Assembly (NCBI RefSeq): GCF_900142755.1
Contig: NZ_FRCA01000003.1
Span: 1-64,000 of the forward strand
DNA from: Halomonas cupida
GTDB lineage: Bacteria; Pseudomonadota; Gammaproteobacteria; Pseudomonadales; Halomonadaceae
DNA length: 64,000 nt
Reading direction: 5' to 3'
Shown: in pieces, positions 44,021-53,048 of the stretch
Numbering within the stretch: the first letter of the stretch is position 1
Layout: every line of letters starts with the position of its first letter
Position numbers and translations under genes: made by a program
Notes under the pieces: model-generated
What the model saw: the letters and a program-made list of their open reading frames with translations, nothing else
The model's database searches: none
Told to the model about the DNA's origin: nothing

Positions 44021-44800
44021 ATGATGCGACGCGTGGTCATGGCGATGGCAACACTGGCAAGTTTGCTGACAGTAGGGCAGGCAAGCGCAAACACGCCGGA
44101 CATTCCCTCCTCGCCGGATATTCCTTCTGCTTACGTTGTGGCAGCAGAGGACAATGGCATCCCGCCGGAAGTGCTCTATGCCGTGGCCATGACGGAATCG
44201 AAGATGTCGCTGGAGCATACCGTGCGGCCCTGGCCATGGACCTTGAACGTGGGCGGCAAGGGCTACCGGTACGACACACGTAATGAAGCCTGTACGGCAC
44301 TGCGTTCGTTCCTGCAGCAGACTCGCGTCGTGGATGTTGGCATCGCCCAGATGAACGTGCGCTGGCAGACCCAGGTGTTTGGTCCGGGGAAACGGTTCTC
44401 CGATCCCTGTGCAGGGTTGGATCCCTACGCGAATCTCGATGAAGCCGCAAAGGTGATTCGGCAGCACTACGATGCTGCCGGTGATTGGGTGGTGGCTGCT
44501 GGTCGGTACCACCGTCCAGCCGGTGGAGCACCGGCAGAGCGTTATCGCCGGCACGTCCGTGAGGAGCTGGCTCAACTGGGATCCTCTCCCTCTATGGGGA
44601 CTGATTCTGCAGAGCTCATGGTGGCACGCGTCGCGTCTTCCCGCCGTCCTGCGGCCCCTTCAGCAACAGCAACCACTCCTGACAATGACGCCAACCTGAC
44701 CTGGGTCACGCCCACACCTCGATCGCCGGATGCTGATGTCACCTGGGTAACCCCGGAACCACGCCGGTGGATGGCGGAGGTCGCCGTGGCCAGTCGCTGA
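44021..44800 (+). CDS. Lytic transglycosylase (SLT family) of the transfer system
   Basis: It cuts peptidoglycan to let the mating channel pass. The 259-residue product has a signal peptide (to ASA, about residue 23) and an SLT domain (about 36-185) with the catalytic glutamate at 59 in YAVAMTESKM, then DVGIAQMNVRWQ and AAGRYHRPAG. The tail contains two copies of a TWVTP-x-PR motif. The ATG starts directly after the TIGR03759 stop. Confidence 0.9.
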   Translation: MMRRVVMAMATLASLLTVGQASANTPDIPSSPDIPSAYVVAAEDNGIPPEVLYAVAMTESKMSLEHTVRPWPWTLNVGGKGYRYDTRNEACTALRSFLQQTRVVDVGIAQMNVRWQTQVFGPGKRFSDPCAGLDPYANLDEAAKVIRQHYDAAGDWVVAAGRYHRPAGGAPAERYRRHVREELAQLGSSPSMGTDSAELMVARVASSRRPAAPSATATTPDNDANLTWVTPTPRSPDADVTWVTPEPRRWMAEVAVASR

Positions 44801-44815
44801 TTCTCGACAAGGAAC

Positions 44816-45400
44816 ATGCTCATGAATCGTGTGAACCGTTACTCCCTCAGCGTGATGGCAGGGTGTCTGATACTGGCTCTGTCTCCGATCGCGCAAGCGC
44901 AGGCCCCTGTTCAACGTCCGCCGACATTACCGGATCTGGAAGTGGTGGCCGATCACGGCGGCGAGTCGGCACGTCCCTATTACGTGGCCATCAAGGGGGC
45001 CGGCGTCGACGAGCAGGAAGGGTACTCCCCGCAGATAGGGCCTCAGACACGCCCGACTGGGCAGTACAGCGAACAGGACATGTTACCGGTCGAGAGCGAG
45101 CGGCTGACCCCGGGGCAGGTCGTCGCGCGTGATCTCGAACTCCCGGGAGGGTTTACCCCGATCTTCGTGATCGGTGACGACACGCTGTCGCGTCAGTGGC
45201 TTGATCAGCGAGGCGACATTCTTCGCGGCATGAATGCCGTGGGCCTGGTGGTACAGGTTCAGGATGAACAGGCCATGCAGGAACTGCGTCAGGCCGCTCG
45301 AGGGTTGGAGGTGCGCCCTGTCTCTGGAGACGGTCTGGCAGAACGAGTAGGGCTTCAACACTATCCCGCCCTGATCAGCCAGCATGGCATCGAGCAGTAG
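44816..45400 (+). CDS. TIGR03765-family ICE protein (PFL_4695 type)
   Basis: The 194-residue exported protein (signal peptide to AQA, about residue 29) ends in a family-conserved domain: LTPGQVVARDLELPGGFTPI, DDTLSRQWL and AVGLVVQVQDEQAMQELR. It lies between the transglycosylase and traD, as in related ICEs. Its role in transfer is unknown. A TTG-type alternative start does not change the signal peptide. Confidence 0.87.
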   Translation: MLMNRVNRYSLSVMAGCLILALSPIAQAQAPVQRPPTLPDLEVVADHGGESARPYYVAIKGAGVDEQEGYSPQIGPQTRPTGQYSEQDMLPVESERLTPGQVVARDLELPGGFTPIFVIGDDTLSRQWLDQRGDILRGMNAVGLVVQVQDEQAMQELRQAARGLEVRPVSGDGLAERVGLQHYPALISQHGIEQ

Positions 45401-45409
45401 GAGAGGGTT

Positions 45410-45511
45410 ATGGAAGTCAATAAAGCGTGGCCCTGCTTTGATCTGAAGAAGACGCGCTACCGTTGGTCGGAAGTTGCAGGAAACATGGAGGAAGGCGAAC
45501 GTGAGCAATAG
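45410..45511 (+). CDS. Possible 33-residue peptide before traD
   Basis: A short open frame begins MEVNKAWPCFDLKKTRYRWS and ends at a TAG at 45509-45511. TAGGAGAGGG provides a good ribosome binding site seven bases upstream, it fits the gap after TIGR03765 exactly, and it overlaps the traD GTG start by 11 bases, as if to couple traD translation. No homologue is recalled. Confidence 0.5.
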   Translation: MEVNKAWPCFDLKKTRYRWSEVAGNMEEGEREQ

Positions 45512-47678
45512 CCATCCCCTTGAGTCTCTCTTGCGTCCTGCTGTAGAGCTGAATACCGTTTGGGTCTGTGCCGGCTGTGCCGTGCTTTGCATCTATGCAC
45601 CCTGGTCACTTGCGCTCACACCCAGCGTAGGCATCAGTACGGCGTTCGCCTTTGTGGCTTACGGTGCCTGGCGTCTCAATCAGGCATGGGTCGTGCTGCG
45701 CTATCGGCGCAACATGCGCCGATTGCCGCGGTTCGCCCTTCCGGCGAGGAAGGTCCCCGTCAGCAAGCGCAGCTTGTGGCTTGGCAAGGGGTTCAAGTGG
45801 GATGCGCAACATACCCAGCGTTTACATGAATCTGCGCAGCCAGCGGCAAAGGTCTATGTGCAGCCAAGCGTCTGGTTCCAGCGAGCGCGGCGCCTGGAGC
45901 AGTCCCTGGAAGGTGGCGCGGTGGGTCAGCATATCGCCTCACTGTTGCGCTGGGATTCTCCCTTGAATCCTGTTCGTCCACTGCCTCCGGTAGGCGGGCG
46001 TCCTGCACTTCATGCGGTGGAATGGAAGGAACATGACGTCTGGATGCCGCTGGGCGAGCGGGTAGGCCACACGCTCGTCGAGGGGACCACGCGAGTCGGG
46101 AAGACACGCTTGGCCGAGATCCTGATCACTCAGGATATCCATCGTGGTGACATCACCATCTGCTTCGATCCCAAAGGGGATGCGGATCTTCTGCTGAGGA
46201 TGTATGCCGAGGCGCAGAAGGCGGGACGTGGCGATGAGTTCTATATCTTTCACCTGGGCTGGCCGGATGTCTCCTGTCGCTACAACGCCGTGGGCCGTTT
46301 CTCACGGCTCTCCGAGGTATCGACCCGTGTGACGGGACAGTTGTCTGGCGAGGGGAACAGCGCTGCGTTTCGTCAGTTTGCCTGGCGGTTCGTCAACATT
46401 GTTGCCCGGGCACGGCATGCGCTGGGTGAGCGTCCGAGCTATGGCCAGATTCTTGCCGATGTGGTGAACATCGATGCGCTCTTGATGCAATACGTCCAGG
46501 AGACGCTGGAACAGCAGATGCCGGGTTCCAATCAGCAGATCACCGACATCGAGGGCAAGCTCAATGACCGCAACATGCCGCGCAACATGGTGGGACGGCA
46601 CAAGAGGGTAGTGGCGATCGTGCAGTACCTGCAGCAGCCGGAGGTCATCGAGACACTGACCGATCCCGTCCTCGATGGTCTTCTGTCGGCGGTTCGTTAC
46701 GACAAGACCTACTTCGACAAGATCGTTGCCAGTTTGCTACCGCTGCTCGAAAAGCTGACCAGCGGCAAGATCGCGGAGCTGCTGTCACCGGACTACAACG
46801 ACATCGAGGACGAGCGCCCGATCATCGACTGGCAGCAGATCATTCGCAAGAAGGGCATCGTCTACGTGGGACTCGATGCATTGAGTGATTTCGAAGTCGC
46901 TCAGGCAGTGGGCAATTCGATGTTTGCCGATATCGTGTCCGTCGCGGGCCACATCTACAAGTTTGGCGCTGAGGATGGCCTTCCTGGCAGTAGCAACAAG
47001 AAAGTCCCGATCAACCTGCATTGCGATGAATTCAATGAGCTCATGGGCGACGAGTTTATCCCTCTCATCAACAAGGGGGGCGGTGCAGGGATCCAGGTGA
47101 CCGCTTATACCCAGACACTCTCTGACATCGAGGCACGCATCGGGAATGCCGCCAAGGCCGGCCAGGTGGTGGGCAACTTCAATACCTTGATCATGCTGCG
47201 CGTGCGGGAGGAACGCACCGCGAGACTGCTCACCGACCAGCTGCCCAAGGTCAACGTTTCGACCAGGTTGATGGTCTCCATGGCCAGCGACAACGCCGAC
47301 GTGAACAGTGATCAGGACTTCTCGAGCTCGGCGGGCGACAGGATTGGCACCGAATCGGTCGACATGCTGGTCCCGAATGACATTATCGGTCTGCCGAAAG
47401 GCCAGGCGTTCGCGCTCCTCGAGGGCGGTCAACCCTGGAAAATCCGCATGCCGTTGCCAATGCCGGACAAGACGGAAGACGTGCCCCGGGATGTGGCCGA
47501 TATTGCCGAGCGGATGCGCGCCAAATACAGCACGGGCGACCAGTGGTGGGAAGGGGTGATGCCGCCGCCGATCCACCTGGATTTCGAACCCCCGCAGCAG
47601 GCGACTCGAGCTCGGGACCGTGATGTGCTACGGGCACCTGGCGATGATGGCGGGGAGGGTGACGATGGCCAGCTCTGA
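45501..47678 (+). CDS. traD: Type IV coupling protein TraD (SXT/TOL subfamily)
   Basis: A membrane ATPase that feeds the relaxase-DNA complex into the mating channel. The 725-residue product has two N-terminal membrane helices (about 15-55), Walker A GTTRVGKTRL (about 196-205), Walker B INLHCDEFNELMGDEF and the following AGIQVTAYTQTLSDIEARIG. A GTG start at 45501 is proposed because AGGAAGG lies upstream and MSNSHPLE-like starts are typical. It overlaps the small peptide upstream and TIGR03747 downstream. Confidence 0.94.
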   Translation: MSNSHPLESLLRPAVELNTVWVCAGCAVLCIYAPWSLALTPSVGISTAFAFVAYGAWRLNQAWVVLRYRRNMRRLPRFALPARKVPVSKRSLWLGKGFKWDAQHTQRLHESAQPAAKVYVQPSVWFQRARRLEQSLEGGAVGQHIASLLRWDSPLNPVRPLPPVGGRPALHAVEWKEHDVWMPLGERVGHTLVEGTTRVGKTRLAEILITQDIHRGDITICFDPKGDADLLLRMYAEAQKAGRGDEFYIFHLGWPDVSCRYNAVGRFSRLSEVSTRVTGQLSGEGNSAAFRQFAWRFVNIVARARHALGERPSYGQILADVVNIDALLMQYVQETLEQQMPGSNQQITDIEGKLNDRNMPRNMVGRHKRVVAIVQYLQQPEVIETLTDPVLDGLLSAVRYDKTYFDKIVASLLPLLEKLTSGKIAELLSPDYNDIEDERPIIDWQQIIRKKGIVYVGLDALSDFEVAQAVGNSMFADIVSVAGHIYKFGAEDGLPGSSNKKVPINLHCDEFNELMGDEFIPLINKGGGAGIQVTAYTQTLSDIEARIGNAAKAGQVVGNFNTLIMLRVREERTARLLTDQLPKVNVSTRLMVSMASDNADVNSDQDFSSSAGDRIGTESVDMLVPNDIIGLPKGQAFALLEGGQPWKIRMPLPMPDKTEDVPRDVADIAERMRAKYSTGDQWWEGVMPPPIHLDFEPPQQATRARDRDVLRAPGDDGGEGDDGQL

Positions 47679-48369
47679 AGCTCCGGCAAGACGAGCGGAA
47701 AGCAAACGCTCAGGTGCGATAGGGACACTGTTCAAGCTCCCGTTCACCCTTCTGGGGATCCTCGTCATCTCGATCATCTGTTCGGTCCTGATCGAATGGG
47801 TGGGGATCTATTTCGACTGGTTCAGTGAGCCTGGTTCGGAACATGCGCGTCAGACCATGGTGTCCGAGATGGGCTATCTGGATAGCCAGTTCACCCGATC
47901 ATTGCTGGTGTCGTCGCCGGTGGAGTTCGCGACCTGGATTGTCAGTACCTGCTACCAGTGGCTATTCGTGAAATCCGGGATTGCTGCCTGGGCAGCGTCA
48001 GGTAGTGGCTCCGAGGGCTGGATCGGCGTGATCAAGATCTATCTGCAAGCGGGCATGTACGTCACGCTCATGACACTGACACGTTGTGTGATCCTGATGT
48101 TGACCGCGCCTCTGTTCATACTCGCTGGCCTGGTCGGTTTCACCGATGGCCTGGTCAGCCGCGATCTGCGCCGGTTCGGTGCAGGCCGAGAATCGGCATT
48201 TGTTTACCATCACGCCAAGCGGATGGTGACACCGATATTTCTCACCGGTTGGCTGATCTACCTATCTCTGCCGTTTTCGATCCATCCCAACCTGTTTCTG
48301 CTGCCGTGTGCGCTGTTGTTCGGCATGATGATTACCATCGCCACTTCGAGCTTCAAAAAGTACCTCTGA
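47665..48369 (+). CDS. TIGR03747-family ICE membrane protein (PFL_4697 type)
   Basis: The 234-residue inner-membrane protein has about four helices (LPFTLLGILVISIICSVLIE; MYVTLMTLTRCVILMLTAPL; LFILAGLVGFTDGLVSRDLR; TGWLIYLSLPFSIHP) with the conserved DLRRFGAGRESAFVYHHAKR loop. GGGGAGGG precedes the ATG at 47665, inside the traD 3' end. It ends the pilL-to-TIGR03747 transcription unit. Confidence 0.9.
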   Translation: MASSEAPARRAESKRSGAIGTLFKLPFTLLGILVISIICSVLIEWVGIYFDWFSEPGSEHARQTMVSEMGYLDSQFTRSLLVSSPVEFATWIVSTCYQWLFVKSGIAAWAASGSGSEGWIGVIKIYLQAGMYVTLMTLTRCVILMLTAPLFILAGLVGFTDGLVSRDLRRFGAGRESAFVYHHAKRMVTPIFLTGWLIYLSLPFSIHPNLFLLPCALLFGMMITIATSSFKKYL

Positions 48370-48393
48370 ATCCCGTCCGGGTGTTCTCCATTG

Positions 48394-48419
48394 GCCTCGC
48401 CTCGGCGGGGCAATTTTTT
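48394..48419 (+). terminator. Intrinsic terminator of the pilL-traD unit
   Basis: GCCTCGC pairs with GCGGGGC (one G-T pair) around CTCG, followed by CAATTTTTT. A new unit starts after it. Confidence 0.88.
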
Positions 48420-48434
48420 ATCCGCTGCACGTCA

Positions 48435-48465
48435 AGAATACCCGGCTGATTCGCTTAACGTTTCC
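48435..48465 (+). promoter_or_regulatory. Bipartite ICE element, copy 5 (before RAQPRD gene)
   Basis: AGAATAC at 48435 and TTAACGTTTCC at 48455; both parts match the consensus exactly, 20 bases apart. The second part starts 79 bases before the ATG at 48534, after a terminator. Confidence 0.75.
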
Positions 48466-48533
48466 GGCTGATCCCGCGAGCACATCCCTCGACCATGGAG
48501 CCATGTCGTCACCACCCTCGACAGGACTCCAAC

Positions 48534-48893
48534 ATGATGGTGCTACCTCAACGCTCCCTTTCCTTCTGCGCCACAGGTGTCTTCTGCGGACTCCTGATGA
48601 GCGTGGTCATGTCGGCACCGGCAAGGGCCGATGACATCGATGAAATTCAACGTCGCGACCTGGCGTTGATCCAGACCCAGATCGAGCAGATCAAGGTGGT
48701 CGTCGATCGCATCGATGCGCGACAGGAGAAGACCAACCCCGAGATCACGCGCATCTATTTCGACACGCGAATGCTGCGATCGGATCTCACCTCCATCACC
48801 TCCGGTATCGACGCCTACCTCGCCCCCGAGCGACTGCTGCCGCGTCACCCCATGCCGCTCGACGGCGACTACCTCGAAGACAGGGGGCAGTAA
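48534..48893 (+). CDS. RAQPRD-family ICE protein
   Basis: The 119-residue exported protein (signal peptide to ARA, about residue 32) has a helical domain (IQRRDLALIQTQIEQIKVVV) and the family-type end RIYFDTRMLRSDL...YLAPERLLPRHPMPLDGDY. The family-naming hexapeptide is not intact. It is the first gene of the large mating-pair operon; a TAATG junction links it to TIGR03758. Confidence 0.87.
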   Translation: MMVLPQRSLSFCATGVFCGLLMSVVMSAPARADDIDEIQRRDLALIQTQIEQIKVVVDRIDARQEKTNPEITRIYFDTRMLRSDLTSITSGIDAYLAPERLLPRHPMPLDGDYLEDRGQ

Positions 48894-49123
48894 TGGCGTC
48901 CTCAACGCAAGCCGCCTTCGAGGCCGGTGCCGGGGCCTCCTCCAATGAGGTCTACCTGTTGATTGCCGCCATCGGGTGTTCCATCGCGGTGGCCTGGCTG
49001 GTGTGGCTCTGCGTCAGCAACTGGCGAGGTTGGGCAACTGGCTCGATCAACGAATACCTCATGACCTGGAACTTCATCCGAGGGGTGATGGCGGTCGTGA
49101 TCCTGTTCTGGCTGTTCCTGTAG
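48893..49123 (+). CDS. TIGR03758-family small ICE membrane protein (PFL_4701 type)
   Basis: The 76-residue product has two membrane helices (VYLLIAAIGCSIAVAWLVWL and FIRGVMAVVILFWLFL) joined by a basic loop, the pattern of the small pilin-like or VirB3-like subunits of this family. It starts in the stop codon of the RAQPRD gene. Confidence 0.85.
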   Translation: MASSTQAAFEAGAGASSNEVYLLIAAIGCSIAVAWLVWLCVSNWRGWATGSINEYLMTWNFIRGVMAVVILFWLFL

Positions 49124-49160
49124 CAGCTCAGCTGGAAGCCCCATCCCGGGGTGTCACTAC

Positions 49161-49175
49161 TCCCCGTAGAGGGGA
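49161..49175 (+). promoter_or_regulatory. Leader hairpin before the pilin-like gene
   Basis: TCCCC pairs with GGGGA around GTAGA in the 88-base gap before TIGR03745, 36 bases ahead of the ATG. It may tune the high expression expected for a pilin-like subunit. The stem is short. Confidence 0.4.
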
Positions 49176-49211
49176 ACTCCCATCAGCAAGAGACGCAAGG
49201 AGATACACGCA

Positions 49212-49580
49212 ATGAACCTCATTCAGTCACTTTACTCCCGTTCCAGGGGGCTCATGAAAAGTGGTCTGGCCGCCCTGGCTACCTTCCCGGCCATGGCGCT
49301 GGCCGCCCTGCCACAGCAGGAAGGGATTACAGAAGGCGCGGATGGCAACCTGCTCGATACCTTCCGCAACGTGGGGTCGGAAGGCTTCAGCATCATTTTC
49401 ATTGCCCTCACCGCCTTCGCGATTGTGGCTTACATCGCCGCCCTGATCTGGCAGTTCAGCGAATCGAAGAAGAAGGGCGAGTGGGGCGGCTTCGGCATGG
49501 TGTGTGCCATTGGTGTCGTGATGATCGTCGTCGTCATCTGGCTGGCGAATTACGGCGATCCGATCATGCAGAGCACCTAG
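49212..49580 (+). CDS. TIGR03745-family ICE membrane protein (PFL_4702 type), pilin-like
   Basis: The 122-residue product has an export signal (to ALA, about residue 32) and two membrane helices (FSIIFIALTAFAIVAYIAAL and FGMVCAIGVVMIVVVIWLAN), the VirB2/TraA-like pattern of a conjugative pilin precursor. AAGGAGATA gives a strong ribosome binding site. The pilin role is inferred from size, topology and position before the VirB3-like gene. Confidence 0.86.
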   Translation: MNLIQSLYSRSRGLMKSGLAALATFPAMALAALPQQEGITEGADGNLLDTFRNVGSEGFSIIFIALTAFAIVAYIAALIWQFSESKKKGEWGGFGMVCAIGVVMIVVVIWLANYGDPIMQST

Positions 49581-49598
49581 TCGGGGAGACGTCGGGCC

Positions 49599-50015
49599 AT
49601 GACCATTGAATTCATTCCCTCCCGTCTGAACGCCACTCCCGTCGTCTTTCGCGGCATGACGGGCAAGGAGCTGGTGGTCTGCACCCTGGCGGGGTTGGTG
49701 GCGTTCATTCCTGTCGGGTTGATCGGCTGGGCTGTCGTGGGCATGGGGGCCATGGTCCCGACCTGCATGTTTGTCGGGGCAGGTCTTTCGCTGTGGTTCG
49801 GTGGCACGTTCATGCGCCGTCTACGCCGGGGCCGCCCCTCCTCCTGGGTGTATCGCAAGATCCAGTGGCAACTCCAGAAAGCGGGACTTCCCGTGCCTGG
49901 TGGCAATGAATTGATCCAGGCCTCCATCCGTTGGCGTATTCGCCGTGATCCCGTTCGTCGTCCAGTGGCGACATCGACGGGATTCTTCTCGCGCAGCAAG
50001 GGAGATAACTCATGA
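49599..50015 (+). CDS. TIGR03750-family conjugative transfer protein
   Basis: The 138-residue inner-membrane protein has two adjacent helices (ELVVCTLAGLVAFIPVGLIG and MVPTCMFVGAGLSLWFGGTF), then a basic cytosolic region (MRRLRRGRPSSWVYRKIQWQ). It is comparable to TraL/VirB3 proteins that partner the VirB4 ATPase. It overlaps the next gene by four bases. Confidence 0.88.
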   Translation: MTIEFIPSRLNATPVVFRGMTGKELVVCTLAGLVAFIPVGLIGWAVVGMGAMVPTCMFVGAGLSLWFGGTFMRRLRRGRPSSWVYRKIQWQLQKAGLPVPGGNELIQASIRWRIRRDPVRRPVATSTGFFSRSKGDNS

Positions 50016-50707
50016 GTCGTAAACGCCACGCCCTGGCGGCCCGTGACGCTCACATCACCACATTGCGTAGCGTGATTGTGGTGATGATCCTGGTGTGCGC
50101 GGGACTCTTCTGGGGCTGGAAAACGGCACCGGACCGGCTGAATGTCCATGTTCCCCCGGACCTGCGCACCGGCAGCACCCGCGAGTGGTGGAAAGTGCCG
50201 GAGCCCAACATCTATACCTTCGCCGTTTATGTCTGGCAGACGATCAACCGCTGGCCGGTCAATGGCGAGGTCAACTACAAGCGCAACATCCAGGTGTTCA
50301 ACACCTTCCTGACACCAGGCTGTCGCAACTACCTCGAAAACGAGTACGAGCAGCGTCGCGCCCGTGGCGAGTTGAAGGGGCGTGTGCGGGGGATCTACGA
50401 AATTCCCGGTCGAGGGTTCCAGAACGATAGCCCTGAAGGACCTGGTGGGGTGCGTGTGATTGATCGCGATCACTGGGTTGCCACGCTCGACATGGGGGTC
50501 AGTGAGACCTACGCCGGCACATCCGTTCGCGACGCCTACGTTCGCTATCCCCTCTACGTCAGCCGCGTGGACAACGATCCCGACGCGAACCCCTGGGGGC
50601 TCCAGATCGGTTCCGCCGATAGTTGCTTCGCCGGGGTACCCCAGCGGCTCGGGTATGCCGACGACGACAGCGACGCTGACCAGCCAAGCGAGGTAGCTTC
50701 ACCATGA
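50012..50707 (+). CDS. TIGR03746-family ICE protein (PFL_4703 type, TraE/VirB5-8-like position)
   Basis: The 231-residue product has a basic N-terminal cytosolic tail, one membrane helix (about 19-37) and a periplasmic domain with VPPDLRTGSTREWWKVPEPN and YTFAVYVWQTINRWPVNGE, all hallmarks of the family. It corresponds in order to TraE-like core-complex components. Four-base overlaps with both neighbours. Confidence 0.9.
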   Translation: MSRKRHALAARDAHITTLRSVIVVMILVCAGLFWGWKTAPDRLNVHVPPDLRTGSTREWWKVPEPNIYTFAVYVWQTINRWPVNGEVNYKRNIQVFNTFLTPGCRNYLENEYEQRRARGELKGRVRGIYEIPGRGFQNDSPEGPGGVRVIDRDHWVATLDMGVSETYAGTSVRDAYVRYPLYVSRVDNDPDANPWGLQIGSADSCFAGVPQRLGYADDDSDADQPSEVASP

Positions 50708-51570
50708 GCAGACTCCTGTTTTCACGACTGAGCATGGCGTGCGCCACGTTGATGCTCGTCTCCCAGGCGCAGGCGGTGGAGATCCTGCATTGGGATCGCA
50801 AGCCCTTGCCTGTCGATCTTCCCGTTGGAACGGAACGTGTGATCGTGCTGGATCGCAATGTGCGGGTCGGCCTTCCACCCGAGCTTGCCGACTCGGAAAC
50901 GCTCCGCGTCCAGAGTGCCGGTGGTGCCATCTACCTGAAAGCCGACAAGCCGTTCGATACCCAGCGGGTTCGCCTGCAGGACGTCGAGACCAATGAAGTG
51001 GTCCTGTTTGACCTGACGGCCATGGAGAACGGGGCCAGCGACGAAGAGATTCAGGTGGTGTTCCCGGAAGGCGAGCAAGTCGATGCTGAGGAAGCGTCAT
51101 CCCCGGAATCCCGGGAACAGGCTGAAGGTTCGTCGACTTCGGCCAATACGCCGGTTCCTGTGGTGCTGACCCGCTTTGCGGCGCAGTCCCTGTACGCCCC
51201 GACGCGAACCATTGAACCAGTGCAGGGGGTCAATCGCGTCGCCATGCGACTGCCTGAGAGCATGCCCTCGCTATTGCCGGCATTACCGGTTTCCGCGACG
51301 CCAGTTGCCGCCTGGAAGCTCGACGGGTGGACCGTCACGGCGGTGAAGCTCTCCAATCGCGACCCATCGCGGGCCTTCGAGATGGATCCACGCTGGCTGC
51401 AGGGTGATCTTTACAGCGCCACCTTCATGCATCCCACGCTCGGCCGCCGGGGCTCCGTGCGGGATACCACCACCGTCTTCATCGTCACCGAAGGGGTGTC
51501 GTTGGCACAGGCGGTGCCACTGTCGGCGTCTGCTGCCGAGGACAACGCCAATGCGGGAGGTGACTCATGA
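50704..51570 (+). CDS. TIGR03749-family ICE protein (PFL_4704 type, TraK/VirB9-like)
   Basis: The 288-residue exported protein (signal peptide to QAQA, about residue 24) has the family pattern VEILHWDRKPLPVDLPVGTE and a C-terminal beta-rich region (GWTVTAVKLSNRDPSRAFEM, DPRWLQGDLYSATFMHPTLG). By order and fold it corresponds to TraK/VirB9 of the outer-membrane core complex. Confidence 0.9.
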   Translation: MSRLLFSRLSMACATLMLVSQAQAVEILHWDRKPLPVDLPVGTERVIVLDRNVRVGLPPELADSETLRVQSAGGAIYLKADKPFDTQRVRLQDVETNEVVLFDLTAMENGASDEEIQVVFPEGEQVDAEEASSPESREQAEGSSTSANTPVPVVLTRFAAQSLYAPTRTIEPVQGVNRVAMRLPESMPSLLPALPVSATPVAAWKLDGWTVTAVKLSNRDPSRAFEMDPRWLQGDLYSATFMHPTLGRRGSVRDTTTVFIVTEGVSLAQAVPLSASAAEDNANAGGDS

Positions 51571-53048
51571 AGCTCAAGGGCAACGGCCTGGTCAAGATTC
51601 TGGTGCCGTCATTTATCGCCCTGGTCGTTGCAATTGTCATGCTCTGGCCGGGAGCCGATTCCAACCAGCAGTCCGGGTCGAATGGTGGTGAAGAACGTGA
51701 TCCCTCGCTGACGTTGAGTGAGGACGAGCTCAAGGCGCTGGGGATCGAGGGTGACACGCCGGAGGATACCGTCGCCACGCTGGTCGGTCAGACGCGAGCC
51801 ATGCGGGAAGAGATGAATCGGGTGCTCGAGACCAATCAGAGGCTTCGAGAACAGAATGCCGACATGCTCGAGGACCGGCGTGACGTCCAGAGTCAGATTC
51901 GTAGTGCTCTTCACCAGCAACAGCAGGACTTCAATCAGGAACGCCAGTCGTCACAGCGCGAGAACCAGAGCCTGCTTCAGAGTCTGCAACGCGAGATCAG
52001 CAATCTGAAGGATGGATTCTCTGGCGAGGGTAGCAATGAAGACGTGCCGATCGGCCTGGGGCTTGAAGGCGGCGGTGTCCGCAGCGGCAATGGCAGCAAC
52101 CTGTCCTGGGTCGAGCCCATGGATCAACGCGTTGAGGAAGGACCGGGCCGCCGAGGCCAGGAAGGGCCGACGTTCCCGACCTCCTTCAAGGAAGCGGCCA
52201 GTGATGTGGGCAATGCGGCCTCTCGTACAGGGAGCGCCATCCAGTCCAGTGCCACGGGACAGCCCGATGAAGCCACCGTCGAACCGGTCTATACCATCCC
52301 GGAGAACTCCACTCTGATGGGGTCACTGTCCATGACGGCGCTACTGGGTCGGGTGCCAGTCGATGGCACGGTGAACGACCCTTATCCGTTCAAGGTGATG
52401 GTGGGCAAGGACAACCTCACCGCGAACGGTATTGAACTCCCTGAAGTTCAGGCCGCGATCGTCAGTGGGACGGCAACGGGGGATTGGACCCTCTCCTGCG
52501 TACGCGGAAACATCTCCTCGATGACCTTCGTCTTCGAGGACGGCACCGTGCGCACCGTCCCATCGCCGGAAGACGTCAATCAGGGGCGTGGAAACGGCAA
52601 CGACAGCAATCAGAACCAGACCATCGGGGGTGGCGACGCCATTGGCTGGATCAGTGACCGGAACGGCATTCCCTGCATCAGTGGCCTGCGTCGCAGTAAC
52701 GCGAAGGAATACCTGAGTACCCAGAGCCTGCTCACTGCGGCCGGTGCCGGTGCAGCGACGATGCTTTCCGATGACGATTCGACCTCGATCACGTCTATTG
52801 GTGCCGACGGCAGCATTTCTCAGGCCATGACAGGCAACCAGGCCATGGGGCAGATCCTCGCTCAAGGGGTGAACGACATGAGCCAGTGGGTCAACAAGCT
52901 CTATGGCGAAGCGTTTGCTGCCGTCTATGTTCCCCCCGGCCAGGAAGTGGCCATTCACATCAACAAGCAACTGCCGATCGATTACGAGACCGAAGGGAGG
53001 AAGGTGCGCTATGACTCATCAAGGGCAACCACACACGGGCTCGACTGA
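51567..53048 (+). CDS. TIGR03752-family ICE protein (PFL_4705 type, TraB/VirB10-like)
   Basis: The 493-residue product spans the envelope: one N-terminal helix (about 8-28), a long coiled coil (about 70-145) and a glycine/serine-rich linker. A C-terminal VirB10-like beta domain follows (YTIPENSTLMGSLSMTALLG, GDWTLSCVRGNISSMTFVFE) with a predicted antenna region, ending in a GEAFAAVYVPPGQEVAIHIN segment. It is the scaffold of the mating channel. Confidence 0.92.
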   Translation: MKLKGNGLVKILVPSFIALVVAIVMLWPGADSNQQSGSNGGEERDPSLTLSEDELKALGIEGDTPEDTVATLVGQTRAMREEMNRVLETNQRLREQNADMLEDRRDVQSQIRSALHQQQQDFNQERQSSQRENQSLLQSLQREISNLKDGFSGEGSNEDVPIGLGLEGGGVRSGNGSNLSWVEPMDQRVEEGPGRRGQEGPTFPTSFKEAASDVGNAASRTGSAIQSSATGQPDEATVEPVYTIPENSTLMGSLSMTALLGRVPVDGTVNDPYPFKVMVGKDNLTANGIELPEVQAAIVSGTATGDWTLSCVRGNISSMTFVFEDGTVRTVPSPEDVNQGRGNGNDSNQNQTIGGGDAIGWISDRNGIPCISGLRRSNAKEYLSTQSLLTAAGAGAATMLSDDDSTSITSIGADGSISQAMTGNQAMGQILAQGVNDMSQWVNKLYGEAFAAVYVPPGQEVAIHINKQLPIDYETEGRKVRYDSSRATTHGLD

